Positions 1-8,007 of a DNA stretch of 64,000 nt are shown one piece after another (the stretch's first letter is position 1; every line of letters starts with the position of its first letter). Origin of the DNA: HO2-45-28 sp964574495 (GTDB taxonomy: Bacteria > Patescibacteriota > Minisyncoccia > HO2-45-28); assembly GCA_964574495.1 (NCBI GenBank), contig CAZNNT010000001.1:33934-97933 (forward strand), read 5' to 3'. A program made the position numbers and the translations under genes. The notes under the pieces are model-generated. The model ran no database searches. It had not been told where the DNA came from and saw only the letters and a list, made by a program, of their open reading frames with translations.

Positions 1-526
1 TCGCCCAAAAAAACACACCGAGGGTAAAAACAATCATTGAACGAATATCCACGTCGCCCGCGTTCTTGTTGCGCCATATTTCCAACGGCTGAGCGACCAG
101 AGCCGTCAATCCTGCCAACATAAAAACAAAGAACATTTCCCCCTTCCACGGCAAAAAAAACATTGCCGGAATCATCAGCGAGAAGAGCGCGCAACAGATT
201 TTTTCCCCCTTCCTCAGGCGCTTGAACTTGAACATACCGTGAAAAATTGGAATAATGCTGTACCCGAGAATCAGCCCGTTGAAAAGAATCGCCATACTGC
301 CGACAAAAACAGCGTAGATCGCGTACGAGTAGCAAAGAAAAGCTTCGTAGAAAAAAGTGATTGCCGACACGGACTCCGCGGATCTGTTTTTCCAGATTGT
401 CTCGCCTTGCTTTTTGTAACCCCATCCGTCAATGAGGGTAAATAAAATAGTGAGCAAGAAGGTCAACGTGACCGGATTCCACCCCCACGACCGCCACTCA
501 ATGGTCTGCTTTAATATGTCAAACAT
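1..526 (-). CDS. PQ-loop/SWEET-like membrane protein (3' end outside window)
   Basis: An open frame of 175 codons runs from the ATG at 526 off the left edge, so only the N-terminal part is visible. It starts MFDILKQTIEWRSWGW and is rich in hydrophobic segments. Two internally similar stretches, TIWKNRSAESVSAITFF and EIWRNKNAGDVDIRSM, each precede a membrane helix. This is the pattern of PQ-loop repeats in SWEET/SemiSWEET-type carriers. The start is well supported by GGAGG about 10 nt upstream of the ATG and by a TTGACA promoter at 588-616. It therefore looks transcribed independently of the SDR gene upstream. Substrate unknown; sugar or lipid-sugar transport would suit the locus but is only a guess. 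Confidence 0.6.
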   Translation of the reverse strand, partial: MFDILKQTIEWRSWGWNPVTLTFLLTILFTLIDGWGYKKQGETIWKNRSAESVSAITFFYEAFLCYSYAIYAVFVGSMAILFNGLILGYSIIPIFHGMFKFKRLRKGEKICCALFSLMIPAMFFLPWKGEMFFVFMLAGLTALVAQPLEIWRNKNAGDVDIRSMIVFTLGVFFWA

Positions 527-587
527 CTGTCCTTGCCTCCAAATTCAGCCCAAATATCTCTTTTGCTTTAATCGGGCATCCACTAGA

Positions 588-616
588 AATAAATCACAAC
601 AAAGCCGTGTTGTCAA
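588..616 (-). promoter_or_regulatory. Sigma70-type promoter of the PQ-loop gene
   Basis: On the minus strand there is a perfect -35 hexamer TTGACA (611-616), a 17-nt spacer and TTTATT (588-593, 4 of 6 to consensus). It lies about 60 nt before the ATG at 526, in the gap after the SDR gene. Confidence 0.5.
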
Positions 617-635
617 TACATTTGGTATACGAGAT

Positions 636-1436
636 TTATATCGCGGTCCAGCCGCCGTCAACTATGAGATTATGGCCGGTGACATATCGGGATTCGTCCG
701 ATAAAAGAAAAATCAGCGGCCCGCAAATTTCTTCGGGACGGGCAAAACGCCCCAGGGGCACTCTTTTGGAAAAATTGCTCACGAACGCTTTATTTCGCAT
801 TCTTTGGTCTTCGTCAAAAAAAATCCCGCCGGGGCTCAAGGCGTTCACGCGGATATTGTGCCTGCCGAGAAGCGCGGCAAGATATCTCGTAAAATTGATA
901 AGACCGCCTTTGTGAAAAGCGTAATATTCGGCGTTGGCTTCTTTCGCGCCGGGATAAATTGAGGGGTCGTGCGCCACCACGCCGTAAATGGAGCCGATCT
1001 TGACTATGACTCCGGATTTTTGTTTTTTCATTATTTTAGCCGCTTCGCGCGTCATTAAAAAATTTCCGTTGACATTGACGTCCGTCGCCTTTCTGAAATT
1101 GGCCAAACTTCGCGAGGTAAAACTTTCAGCCGTCGGACGATGCACCGCGTTATTCACCAGGCCGTCAAGGCGCTTAAATTTTTTGATGGCGGCGTCCAGA
1201 CATTCTTTAACCGATTTTTCATCGGTTATATCAAGCTCGCGGGCAAATAAACGCCGGCTGTCCTTCGCGATTTTATTTTTCAGTTTTAGGCATCCGGCAT
1301 AATCAAGGTCGGCCAGAATCACATTGGCTCCGGCATTATATAAAGCTCCGGCAAAATGGCTGCCGAGCATGCCCGACGCTCCGGTCAGCAGGATTGTTTT
1401 GCCGCCCAAACGATAATCAGACGAGATGCGTTTCAT
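636..1436 (-). CDS. SDR family oxidoreductase (PtmA-like)
   Basis: A classical short-chain dehydrogenase/reductase of 266 aa, counted from the ATG at 1436 (a TTG two codons upstream is possible). The cofactor motif TGASGMLG is at residues 18-25, NNA at 95-97, and the catalytic Ser149, Tyr172 and Lys176 (YAFHK) are all present, so it should be an active NAD(P)-dependent enzyme. It follows the LegB-type dehydratase and overlaps its 3' end by about 20 nt, which implies translational coupling. SDRs of this kind (PtmA in Campylobacter) sit in legionaminic-acid loci, where the exact reaction is not settled. Substrate assignment here rests on context only. Confidence 0.75.
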   Translation of the reverse strand: MKRISSDYRLGGKTILLTGASGMLGSHFAGALYNAGANVILADLDYAGCLKLKNKIAKDSRRLFARELDITDEKSVKECLDAAIKKFKRLDGLVNNAVHRPTAESFTSRSLANFRKATDVNVNGNFLMTREAAKIMKKQKSGVIVKIGSIYGVVAHDPSIYPGAKEANAEYYAFHKGGLINFTRYLAALLGRHNIRVNALSPGGIFFDEDQRMRNKAFVSNFSKRVPLGRFARPEEICGPLIFLLSDESRYVTGHNLIVDGGWTAI

Positions 1437-2469
1437 TTTCAATTTCTTTTAATAGTTTTAAAATTTCTTTTTCCTTTAATTTTCTGGCGTGCTCCGAAGA
1501 AAAAACGCGGCTTGCGGTTTTAAGCGCCGAGCCGTAACCGCTCGGATGGCTATAGCCCCAAACCTCTTTTCGCGGAGTCAAAATATACATATCTTTGGTT
1601 TCCAAGACGCCGCGAACCTCGTGGTCGGCCAGCAATTGCTCGTGCTTTTTTTCTCCCGCGCGCAGTCCCATAATTTTGGTTTTAATTTCCGAGCGTTTTT
1701 TTCCCAAAACTCCGGAGTAATATTGAATTGCCGCGCTCACGAGATTTTTCAATTTAACCGCCGGCATTTTAAAAACGAAAATCTCCTGGCCCTTGGTTAA
1801 AACGGCCGCGCGCAAAACCAAACCGACCGCCTGCGGAATGGTCATTATAAATCTGGTCATTTCCGGATTGGTTACGGTTACTGACGAACCCTGGATAATT
1901 TGATTTTTAATCAACGGGAGTATGCTTCCGGAAGAGCCCAAAACATTTCCGAAGCGCACGCAGGTATACTTTGTTTTTTTGTCGCCGCGGTAATAATAAG
2001 AATTTAAAATCAGTTTTTCGGCCATCAGTTTAGACGCGCCTAAAACACCTTCGGGATTTACGGCTTTATCGGTGGAAATGGAAACAACTTTATCCACGTT
2101 AAATTCCCTCGCGACATCAATAACATTCTGGGTTCCTAAAATATTCGTGGCTACGGCCTCAAAAGGGTCGTTGTCGCATATGTCCACATGCTTCATGGCT
2201 GCCGCGTGAAAAACAATGTCTATGCCCTCCATGGCTAGACGCAAACGGTTTTTATCCCGAATGTCGCCGACAATAAAACGGACGGGATGTTCTTGTTCAA
2301 ATCCTATTTCCTGCCTGAATTTATGGTGTCCATACTCGCCCCTCGCAAAAACCCGTACGCTTCTGGGACCGAAAGGAATGAGTTGCCTGACGATCTCCGA
2401 GCCGATAGAGCCGGTGCCGCCGGTCACCAAAATTCTTTTATCCTTGAACTCTTTAATAAAATCGTTCAT
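1417..2469 (-). CDS. Nucleotide-sugar 4,6-dehydratase (LegB/CapE/PseB family)
   Basis: An extended SDR of 350 aa. The Rossmann motif TGGTGSIG is at residues 16-23, HAAAMKHVD at 88-96 and STDKAVNP at 132-139. Where classical SDRs have YxxxK this protein has L143-G-A-S-K147. The loss of Tyr is characteristic of the inverting/CapE-WbjB and LegB branch of HexNAc 4,6-dehydratases. It would convert UDP- or GDP-GlcNAc to the 4-keto-6-deoxy sugar, the first committed step of legionaminic or pseudaminic acid synthesis. It is separated from the rest of the operon by a plus-strand gene at 2592-2993, so it probably has its own promoter. No Shine-Dalgarno is visible before the ATG. Confidence 0.82.
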   Translation of the reverse strand: MNDFIKEFKDKRILVTGGTGSIGSEIVRQLIPFGPRSVRVFARGEYGHHKFRQEIGFEQEHPVRFIVGDIRDKNRLRLAMEGIDIVFHAAAMKHVDICDNDPFEAVATNILGTQNVIDVAREFNVDKVVSISTDKAVNPEGVLGASKLMAEKLILNSYYYRGDKKTKYTCVRFGNVLGSSGSILPLIKNQIIQGSSVTVTNPEMTRFIMTIPQAVGLVLRAAVLTKGQEIFVFKMPAVKLKNLVSAAIQYYSGVLGKKRSEIKTKIMGLRAGEKKHEQLLADHEVRGVLETKDMYILTPRKEVWGYSHPSGYGSALKTASRVFSSEHARKLKEKEILKLLKEIENETHLV

Positions 2470-2482
2470 ATCTATACTTTAT

Positions 2483-2510
2483 TTTCTACCACACCGACGG
2501 GTCTTTGCAA
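2483..2510 (-). promoter_or_regulatory. Possible promoter of the dehydratase-SDR pair
   Basis: On the minus strand, TTGCAA (2505-2510), a 16-nt spacer, then TAGAAA (2483-2488). The -10 ends only 13 nt before the ATG at 2469, which would give a nearly leaderless transcript. Both hexamers are imperfect. Confidence 0.3.
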
Positions 2511-2514
2511 ATAC

Positions 2515-2542
2515 TTGCATTATTTTTTATGTATGGTAATAT
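2515..2542 (+). promoter_or_regulatory. Likely promoter of the small zinc-finger-like gene
   Basis: TTGCAT (2515-2520), a 16-nt spacer and TAATAT (2537-2542), about 50 nt before the ATG at 2592, which itself has an AAGGAGG ribosome-binding site. Confidence 0.4.
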
Positions 2543-2591
2543 GTGAACGAAACAACGGCAGATGAACTAACGCCGCACAAGGAGGCAAAAT

Positions 2592-2993
2592 ATGAAAATA
2601 GACATGAAGGCAGCAGTTGAACTCATCCGAAAATTAAGTTCTTCGCATAAACCAAAAAGCAAACAAAGAAAAACCAAAATTACCGGAGCCGCAAAAGAAA
2701 TGTTGCCGCATATTAAAACTCTGCCGCAAAAAACAATAGAAAAATTTGTCAGAAAAATCGCCCTAACCGAACCATGGATAGAAATCCACAGCACTAGTAT
2801 TGCGGTCGCGTACGGTAGTGAAGGACCGATGTTTTTTAGGTGCATCTTCTGTGGCCTTGCAACCGAGGCACATTTAAACGGTCATTCTATACCTGAATCC
2901 AAAATCCGGCATAAAAAAGATTGCCCGCAACGCATGGCCCTGGAAATCATCGGCTTAGTCCGACGTACACGAAACACGCATACACGAGTCTGA
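2592..2993 (+). CDS. Small basic protein with a C2HC-like zinc-binding pattern
   Basis: A 133-aa protein I do not recognise. The N-terminal half is very basic. The C-terminal half carries C84-x2-C87 followed by H107-x3-C111, which could bind one zinc ion. A strong AAGGAGG lies 8 nt before the ATG, a promoter-like pair lies upstream, and a hairpin terminator follows at 3007-3034, so it is an independent transcription unit. It lies against the direction of the nonulosonate operon, between the aminotransferase and dehydratase genes. Its stop codon TGA (2991-2993) lies inside a REP-like palindrome, so the tail HTRV is encoded by the repeat. Function unknown. Confidence 0.68.
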   Translation: MKIDMKAAVELIRKLSSSHKPKSKQRKTKITGAAKEMLPHIKTLPQKTIEKFVRKIALTEPWIEIHSTSIAVAYGSEGPMFFRCIFCGLATEAHLNGHSIPESKIRHKKDCPQRMALEIIGLVRRTRNTHTRV

Positions 2994-3000
2994 CTTGTGT
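2979..3000 (+). repeat. REP-like palindrome, copy 1 (one mismatch)
   Basis: The arms ACACGAGTC and GACTTGTGT surround a single T, with one G-for-A difference from the other copies. It is preceded by the CATA shared with three other copies. It supplies the stop codon of the gene at 2592-2993. Confidence 0.75.
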
Positions 3001-3006
3001 ATCACG

Positions 3007-3034
3007 CCTCGGCGATTTGTTGCCGGGGTTTTTT
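3007..3034 (+). terminator. Rho-independent terminator after the small basic gene
   Basis: A 7-bp stem CCTCGGC (3007-3013) / GCCGGGG (3022-3028, one G-T pair), an 8-nt loop, then six T residues. It lies 13 nt after the stop codon and touches the stop of the convergent aminotransferase gene. Confidence 0.8.
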
Positions 3035-4151
3035 ATGTGCTATTTTTTACCATTTCGGCCAATCTCTGGCAAATATATTCAATATCCGATTTTTCAAGGC
3101 CGATATAAAAAGGCAGGGCGATTGATGAAGAACTGATTGATTCCGAAACCGGAAAATCGCCCTCGCGAAACCCGAAGGCCTTACGATAAAAATCAAAAAG
3201 ATGGATTGAGGGCAAATAGGGCTTGGTTGAAATGCCGAGACCGGCTAATTTTTTAATGACTCCGTCGCGGTCCGCTCCCGTCTTAATTCTCGCGACATAA
3301 ACGAACCAGGAATGGGTATTATCGGGATGAATTTCGGGAGCCGAAATCGTTTCGCCGTATTTTCCCAATTCTTCCGAATACCATGAAGCGATTTTTCGCC
3401 GCTCCTCTATAATTTTGGGGAGTTTTTTAAGCTGAACGATTCCCAAAGCCGCGCTTAACTCATTCATCCGGTAGTTATAGCCGAGCCGTTCGTGGTCAAG
3501 CCATTGCATATTTTCGGAACGACCTTGATTACGCAAAGACCGACAAAGGGCGTCAATCTTTTGGTCATTGGTCGTAATGACGCCGCCTTCGGTGGTGGTC
3601 ATTTGCTTATTGGGATAAAAAGAAAACACCGCGGCGTCGCCGAAAGTTCCGACTTTTTTATTTTTATGTTCGGCCATAATGCTTTCACAAGCGTCTTCCA
3701 CGACTACCAGAGCGTGTTTTTTGGCAAATGCCGTTATCGGGTCCATATCGCAGGATTGGCCGAAAATATGCACCGGCAAAATCGCTTTTGTTTTGGATGT
3801 TATTTTTTTCTCAACTTCTTTGGGGTCAATATTAAAAGTGAGCGGATTGATATCGGCAAAAACCGGCTTCGCGCCAACATATAAAATCGCGTTGGCTGAC
3901 GCAATAAAAGAAAAAGGCGAGGTTATAACTTCGTCTCCCGCTTTTATGCCGGAGGCGATTAAAGCCAGGTGCAGCCCGGCCGTTCCGCTTGAAACCGCGC
4001 AGGCGTAATCGGAACCGATGAGTTTAGCGAATTTATTCTCAAACTCCTCTATTTTCGGGCCGATGCTTAAAACGCCGGAACGCAAAACTTCCAGAATAAT
4101 TTTTTCTTCTTCTTCGTCAAAATGCGGTTTTGCCATTGGATATTTCGGCAT
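3033..4151 (-). CDS. DegT/DnrJ/EryC1/StrS PLP aminotransferase (LegC-like)
   Basis: A 372-aa sugar aminotransferase covering the whole family length. SSGTAGLHLAL (54-64) forms part of the PLP pocket, VEDACES contains Asp163, and SFYPNKQMTTTEGG contains the predicted PLP lysine K182. Such enzymes transfer an amino group from glutamate to a 4-keto nucleotide sugar. In this operon the most likely substrate is the product of the 4,6-dehydratase at 1417-2469, giving a 4-amino-4,6-dideoxy HexNAc. The PHP/ATP-grasp gene ends 6 nt upstream, so they are probably cotranscribed. No Shine-Dalgarno at the ATG. Substrate is inferred from context. Confidence 0.85.
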   Translation of the reverse strand: MPKYPMAKPHFDEEEEKIILEVLRSGVLSIGPKIEEFENKFAKLIGSDYACAVSSGTAGLHLALIASGIKAGDEVITSPFSFIASANAILYVGAKPVFADINPLTFNIDPKEVEKKITSKTKAILPVHIFGQSCDMDPITAFAKKHALVVVEDACESIMAEHKNKKVGTFGDAAVFSFYPNKQMTTTEGGVITTNDQKIDALCRSLRNQGRSENMQWLDHERLGYNYRMNELSAALGIVQLKKLPKIIEERRKIASWYSEELGKYGETISAPEIHPDNTHSWFVYVARIKTGADRDGVIKKLAGLGISTKPYLPSIHLFDFYRKAFGFREGDFPVSESISSSSIALPFYIGLEKSDIEYICQRLAEMVKNST

Positions 4152-4157
4152 ATGAAT

Positions 4158-5834
4158 TTAAAAAATATTTATATCGGATTCCGAGCGTTCTTTTCTTTGG
4201 CCGGCAGCAGCCGTTTTCTCCACCTCTTTTGACGGTATGAAAACCTCGTTCCAATAGCGGAAAAGATGCGCCGGCCGAAAGACCAACGGCCTAAAAGGAC
4301 GATTAAAAAATAATTTTTGCAAAATCGCGTTGACGGGGTTAAACCCCAGAAAGCTCGCGGCCCCCGTCGTTCCTGAAAAACGGCAGTTTATTTCAAAAAT
4401 TTTCGCGAGCCCGCCGGATTTTCTCAATTGAAAATTGCACGGCCCTTCAACCTTCAAGGCCTTGCCGACATTCGTCACAAGTTCCTCTATTTCTTTATCG
4501 CGAACCGCCACCGCTTTATAAGTATCGCCGTCCCGCAGCCACCGGTTCATCACAATTACTCCGTAGCAGACGCCGTTATCAAAAAACGACCCGCAGGTGT
4601 ATTCCTGGTCTTTTTCGGAAAGATATTCCTGAACTATAAGGTCCGGATTTTTTGATAAAGCCCCGAGCAAAGCCGGTTCATCCGAGACCAGTTGAAAACC
4701 GATTGATCGCGCGCCGATTCTCGGCTTTAAAACCAAAGGGAAGCCGGCCTCCTTCAAAAATTCTCCAGCCCTATCCGCCAAAGCCGAGCGGACATAAGGG
4801 AAATTATGCGATTTTAAAAACTCCGCTGTTTTCCATTTATCGTCTGATATGGCCACGGCTTCGAGATTGCCAACCACCACCTTGGCGCCCGATCGCATTT
4901 CAAAATCATCTCTATTTTGGGAGAGTATCTTTAACTCCGTGTCGGTGCCGATAAAAACGGCTTCCACTCCTTCGCCCTTGCAAATTTTTTCCAAAACGCC
5001 CAAATAAGTCGGGTCGTCCGGACCGGGAACTATGTAGGCGGCATCCGCCCGGTATAGCCCCGCGGCCAGATGATTCATATCGGTCGCGATAATTCTTGTT
5101 TTTACTTTAGAAAGTTTGAGCGATTTAATAATGCTCTGACCCACGCCGGCTCCCGCGCCCGTAACCAAGACCGTGATTAAACGGGTCAAATCAAAAGCCG
5201 AATCGCCTATTTCCCGCAAGTCATTATGGACATCGCTGCCAAAAGAAAAATTATCTATATTGCCTTTGGCGATTTCTTCCGAGACCAGATTTTTGAGCGG
5301 TTCGGCCGCGTGCTTGGCGTTGAATTCAAATTTAACGCCGTTAGCCGCGCATAATTTATAAACCTCTTCTACATATTCCCGAGGGGGAGAGTAGTTATAA
5401 AAGCGTTTGCTCATGCTGAAAGGGTGACCCAAAATATCAATTTTCGGATGGCGCGCGAGCGCCTTGGTCAATTCGTATTCTTTTTCCAAAAGTTCTTCCC
5501 GACTCATTGATTTGATGCCTTCAAAATGATGAACGCTGCCGACAATGACTTCCGCGGCGTCCAAAATGTCGTCTCGTGTGTTTAAAGAGCCGTCGTCAAG
5601 TATTTTTACTTCGCACCCCGCTCTAACGCTAAAGCCGGGGTAATTTAGACGGAGTTTTTTGATTTCGGCGACATAGTCGGAAAACCAATCCGTATTTTTA
5701 TCCACGTGGTCGGCAAAAATAAGATTCAGTTGATCGCGCAAATGATTATGCTCTAATAATTCGGCGATGGAATGCCGGCCGTCGCTGTAAGAAGAATGCA
5801 TATGATTTTCCTCAAAACGGGTCTTTATGGACAT
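4158..5834 (-). CDS. PHP domain - ATP-grasp ligase fusion protein
   Basis: A 558-aa two-domain enzyme. Residues 1-205 form a PHP metal-dependent hydrolase with a full-looking metal set: H11-x-H13, D18, H43, E75, H102/H103, H137 and D201-x-H203. Residues ~220-320 form a Rossmann-like pre-ATP-grasp domain starting TGAGAGVGQ (225-233). After it comes an ATP-grasp domain with VLKPRIGARSIG, IVQEYL and the Mg-binding FEINCRFSG. CarB-like ATP-grasp proteins of this type join carboxylates to amines via acyl phosphates. In this operon it might acylate the 4-amino sugar, since no N-acetyltransferase is present. PHP could remove a phosphate or acyl group. Domain calls are secure; the reaction is inference. 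Confidence 0.78.
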   Translation of the reverse strand: MSIKTRFEENHMHSSYSDGRHSIAELLEHNHLRDQLNLIFADHVDKNTDWFSDYVAEIKKLRLNYPGFSVRAGCEVKILDDGSLNTRDDILDAAEVIVGSVHHFEGIKSMSREELLEKEYELTKALARHPKIDILGHPFSMSKRFYNYSPPREYVEEVYKLCAANGVKFEFNAKHAAEPLKNLVSEEIAKGNIDNFSFGSDVHNDLREIGDSAFDLTRLITVLVTGAGAGVGQSIIKSLKLSKVKTRIIATDMNHLAAGLYRADAAYIVPGPDDPTYLGVLEKICKGEGVEAVFIGTDTELKILSQNRDDFEMRSGAKVVVGNLEAVAISDDKWKTAEFLKSHNFPYVRSALADRAGEFLKEAGFPLVLKPRIGARSIGFQLVSDEPALLGALSKNPDLIVQEYLSEKDQEYTCGSFFDNGVCYGVIVMNRWLRDGDTYKAVAVRDKEIEELVTNVGKALKVEGPCNFQLRKSGGLAKIFEINCRFSGTTGAASFLGFNPVNAILQKLFFNRPFRPLVFRPAHLFRYWNEVFIPSKEVEKTAAAGQRKERSESDINIF

Positions 5835-5843
5835 GCCGGCATT

Positions 5844-6959
5844 CTATAGGTTTTTTAAAAATTTTTCAATCGCTTTAGCGATGCCGTCGGCGACTCGTCC
5901 GCCGCGATAGACCGACGGCTTACGCCTTAAATTCAAACGAAAACGCGGCGATATCGCCTTACGGACCCCTTTTAAAATGTCGTCCGGGTCATAATCGCTG
6001 AAAATCACGTTTGATCCGGCTTCGCGGTTTTGCTGGCGACGGCCGACATTCACAAAAGGCGTTTTTAAATAATCCCCCTCCATAAGCCCCGAACTGCTGT
6101 TGCCGATTAAAGCCGCGCTTTCTTTCATCAATCCCAGATAATCCGCGCGTTCAATATGCCGATAAACGCGGAAATGGGGATTTTTGCGAAGCGCCTCTAT
6201 TTTTTTTATGAAATATCCGCTGCCTTCGTCGGAATTGGGATACAAAACTATTTTTTCGTCTTGAAAATCAAGGCGCCGAAGCGCGGATACGACCGAATTA
6301 ATCTGTTTGAAGATCGGCGCGCCGTCAAGAATCGTCGGATGATGAACGACAAGAAACCACCGTTTCGCGATATCAAGATGAAAACGCGAGGACAATTCTT
6401 TTCTTTTGGGCAAGGAATTCCGGTTAAGCCGGTCTAATCCGGCGGAACCGACTACTTTTACTAAAGCGGGGTTGGCGCCAAGAGCAATTATATTTTTTTT
6501 GCTTTTGGCCGTCTGCACCAAATGGAGTTTAGAAAAAAGAGTGATGGCGTTACGCAAATACTGATCCACCGTCGGCCCGGAAACATCTCCGCCGGAGACA
6601 TGAATAACCGGAATTCCGAGATGCAGTCCCGCGACGGCCGCGGCAAAACCCTCGTCGCGATCGGCAATAACCAAAAGCGCGTCAACTTTGCGGCGCTTAA
6701 GATAGCGCCCTATGCCGGCAATCTCCTTGCTTAGCGCTTCAAGTTGATTGTCAAATTCTCCGACCCGAACCACGGCGTCAACGCGCGCGTCTTTTTTCAC
6801 CTCGTTTAAAGTCAACCCGAACCGACGCTGGGTATGCATGCCGGTCGCGAGTATTTTTAAATTTATTTTTGGACTTTTAAGCAGGCGAAAAATAGTTGAC
6901 CTGAAAAGCCCCCATTCCGCGCGCGTTCCGGTAACGAATAAAATTGTTTTTTTATTCAT
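5844..6959 (-). CDS. legG: Hydrolysing UDP-HexNAc 2-epimerase (NeuC/LegG family)
   Basis: A 371-aa GT-B-fold epimerase. The start FVTGTRAEWGLF, the central VSGGDVSGPTVDQYLRN and the C-terminal IGNSSSGLMEG are hallmarks of NeuC/LegG/NnaA. The enzyme removes UDP while inverting C2 to yield a free ManNAc-type sugar, the direct substrate of the NeuB-like synthase next to it. The two genes overlap by 8 nt (6952-6959), so translation is probably coupled. Given the neighbouring 4,6-dehydratase and aminotransferase, the 2,4-diamino-6-deoxy (legionaminic) substrate is more likely than plain UDP-GlcNAc. The symbol is therefore tentative. Confidence 0.82.
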   Translation of the reverse strand: MNKKTILFVTGTRAEWGLFRSTIFRLLKSPKINLKILATGMHTQRRFGLTLNEVKKDARVDAVVRVGEFDNQLEALSKEIAGIGRYLKRRKVDALLVIADRDEGFAAAVAGLHLGIPVIHVSGGDVSGPTVDQYLRNAITLFSKLHLVQTAKSKKNIIALGANPALVKVVGSAGLDRLNRNSLPKRKELSSRFHLDIAKRWFLVVHHPTILDGAPIFKQINSVVSALRRLDFQDEKIVLYPNSDEGSGYFIKKIEALRKNPHFRVYRHIERADYLGLMKESAALIGNSSSGLMEGDYLKTPFVNVGRRQQNREAGSNVIFSDYDPDDILKGVRKAISPRFRLNLRRKPSVYRGGRVADGIAKAIEKFLKNL

Positions 6960-8007
6960 AGTGGCCTTTTTTTATAAGCGTCTCTGCAGGAATGTCAATT
7001 TTTGCCGCCTTGCCGATTATTTTTCGCAGGTATTTGGGTTCCAGACCCGTGCCCGGGCGTTTAATGGCCAGATTACTGCGGCTGAATATTTCGCCTTTTT
7101 TAATGTCGCGTAAAACAACAACGCTTTTTCTCGCAAGCGCTTTATAGGCCGATTCGCTTTTAGAAGGCCTTTTTTCGGCCGAACCCTTAAGTAAGGGAAT
7201 CATTCTTATCTGCCTGACCATTTCTTTAAATTCTTCCGGCTCCAAAGACGCTTTATGGTCGGGTCCCGGCAGATTTTTGTTTAAAGTCAGATGCTTTTCA
7301 ATAATTTCCGCGCCCATGGCCGCGGCCAAAACCGAAGCGAACGCGCCGAGCGTGTGGTCGGAATAACCGGCCAAAACCCCAAACTTTTTACGAAATGTCT
7401 CCAAAACCCGCAGATTGGCTTCCTCCGGCTTTGAGGGATAATCGGTGGTGCACTGCAAAAGAATAATTTTATTGTTTCCGGATTTTCTGATAGTTTTTAC
7501 GGCTTCTTTAACTTCGGACATTGTTGCCATTCCGGTTGAAATTATCATCGGTTTTTTGAAGCGCGCGGCGTATTCCAAAACCGGCAGATTGGTCAGTTCC
7601 CCCGAGCCGAATTTAAAAGCCGTAGCGCCCAAAGCGCGGACTCTGTCTACGCTCGCGAATCCGCCGTGGGGCGAGGAAAGAAAAATAATTTTTTCCCCGC
7701 GGCAATACTCCGCGACTTTTTTAAAATCCTCATCGCTTAATTCCAACCTTTTAATCATTTCCAGCTGATTCTCGCTTCTGCCGATATTCTTTTTTTGGTA
7801 AGAGGCCATTTTTCCCGCCGAAGTTACCACCTCTTCGGCTTTAAAATCCTGAAATTTTACGGCATCCGCGCCGGCTTTTTTTGCCGCTTTAACGAGTTTC
7901 AGCGCCAGCGATAATTTACCGTTATGGTTTACTCCGGCTTCGGCTATCACGAAAACCGGCTGTCCCTGGCCGATGAACTTTCCGCCTATTTTGAGATTAG
8001 AAACCAT
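6952..8007 (-). CDS. legI: N-acetylneuraminate/legionaminate synthase (NeuB/LegI family)
   Basis: A 351-aa PEP-dependent nonulosonate synthase. Residues 1 to ~270 form the NeuB TIM barrel (IAEAGVNHNG, KFQDFKAEEV, STGMATMSEV, LLQCTTDYPS, GYSDHT, IEKHLTL). From ~285 a SAF/antifreeze-like domain caps the active site of the dimer. It condenses phosphoenolpyruvate with the six-carbon sugar made by the NeuC-like enzyme. It overlaps both neighbours, the epimerase by 8 nt and the Gfo/Idh/MocA gene by 11 nt. GAGG stands about 14 nt before the ATG, further away than a normal ribosome-binding site. Confidence 0.9.
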   Translation of the reverse strand: MVSNLKIGGKFIGQGQPVFVIAEAGVNHNGKLSLALKLVKAAKKAGADAVKFQDFKAEEVVTSAGKMASYQKKNIGRSENQLEMIKRLELSDEDFKKVAEYCRGEKIIFLSSPHGGFASVDRVRALGATAFKFGSGELTNLPVLEYAARFKKPMIISTGMATMSEVKEAVKTIRKSGNNKIILLQCTTDYPSKPEEANLRVLETFRKKFGVLAGYSDHTLGAFASVLAAAMGAEIIEKHLTLNKNLPGPDHKASLEPEEFKEMVRQIRMIPLLKGSAEKRPSKSESAYKALARKSVVVLRDIKKGEIFSRSNLAIKRPGTGLEPKYLRKIIGKAAKIDIPAETLIKKGHYE

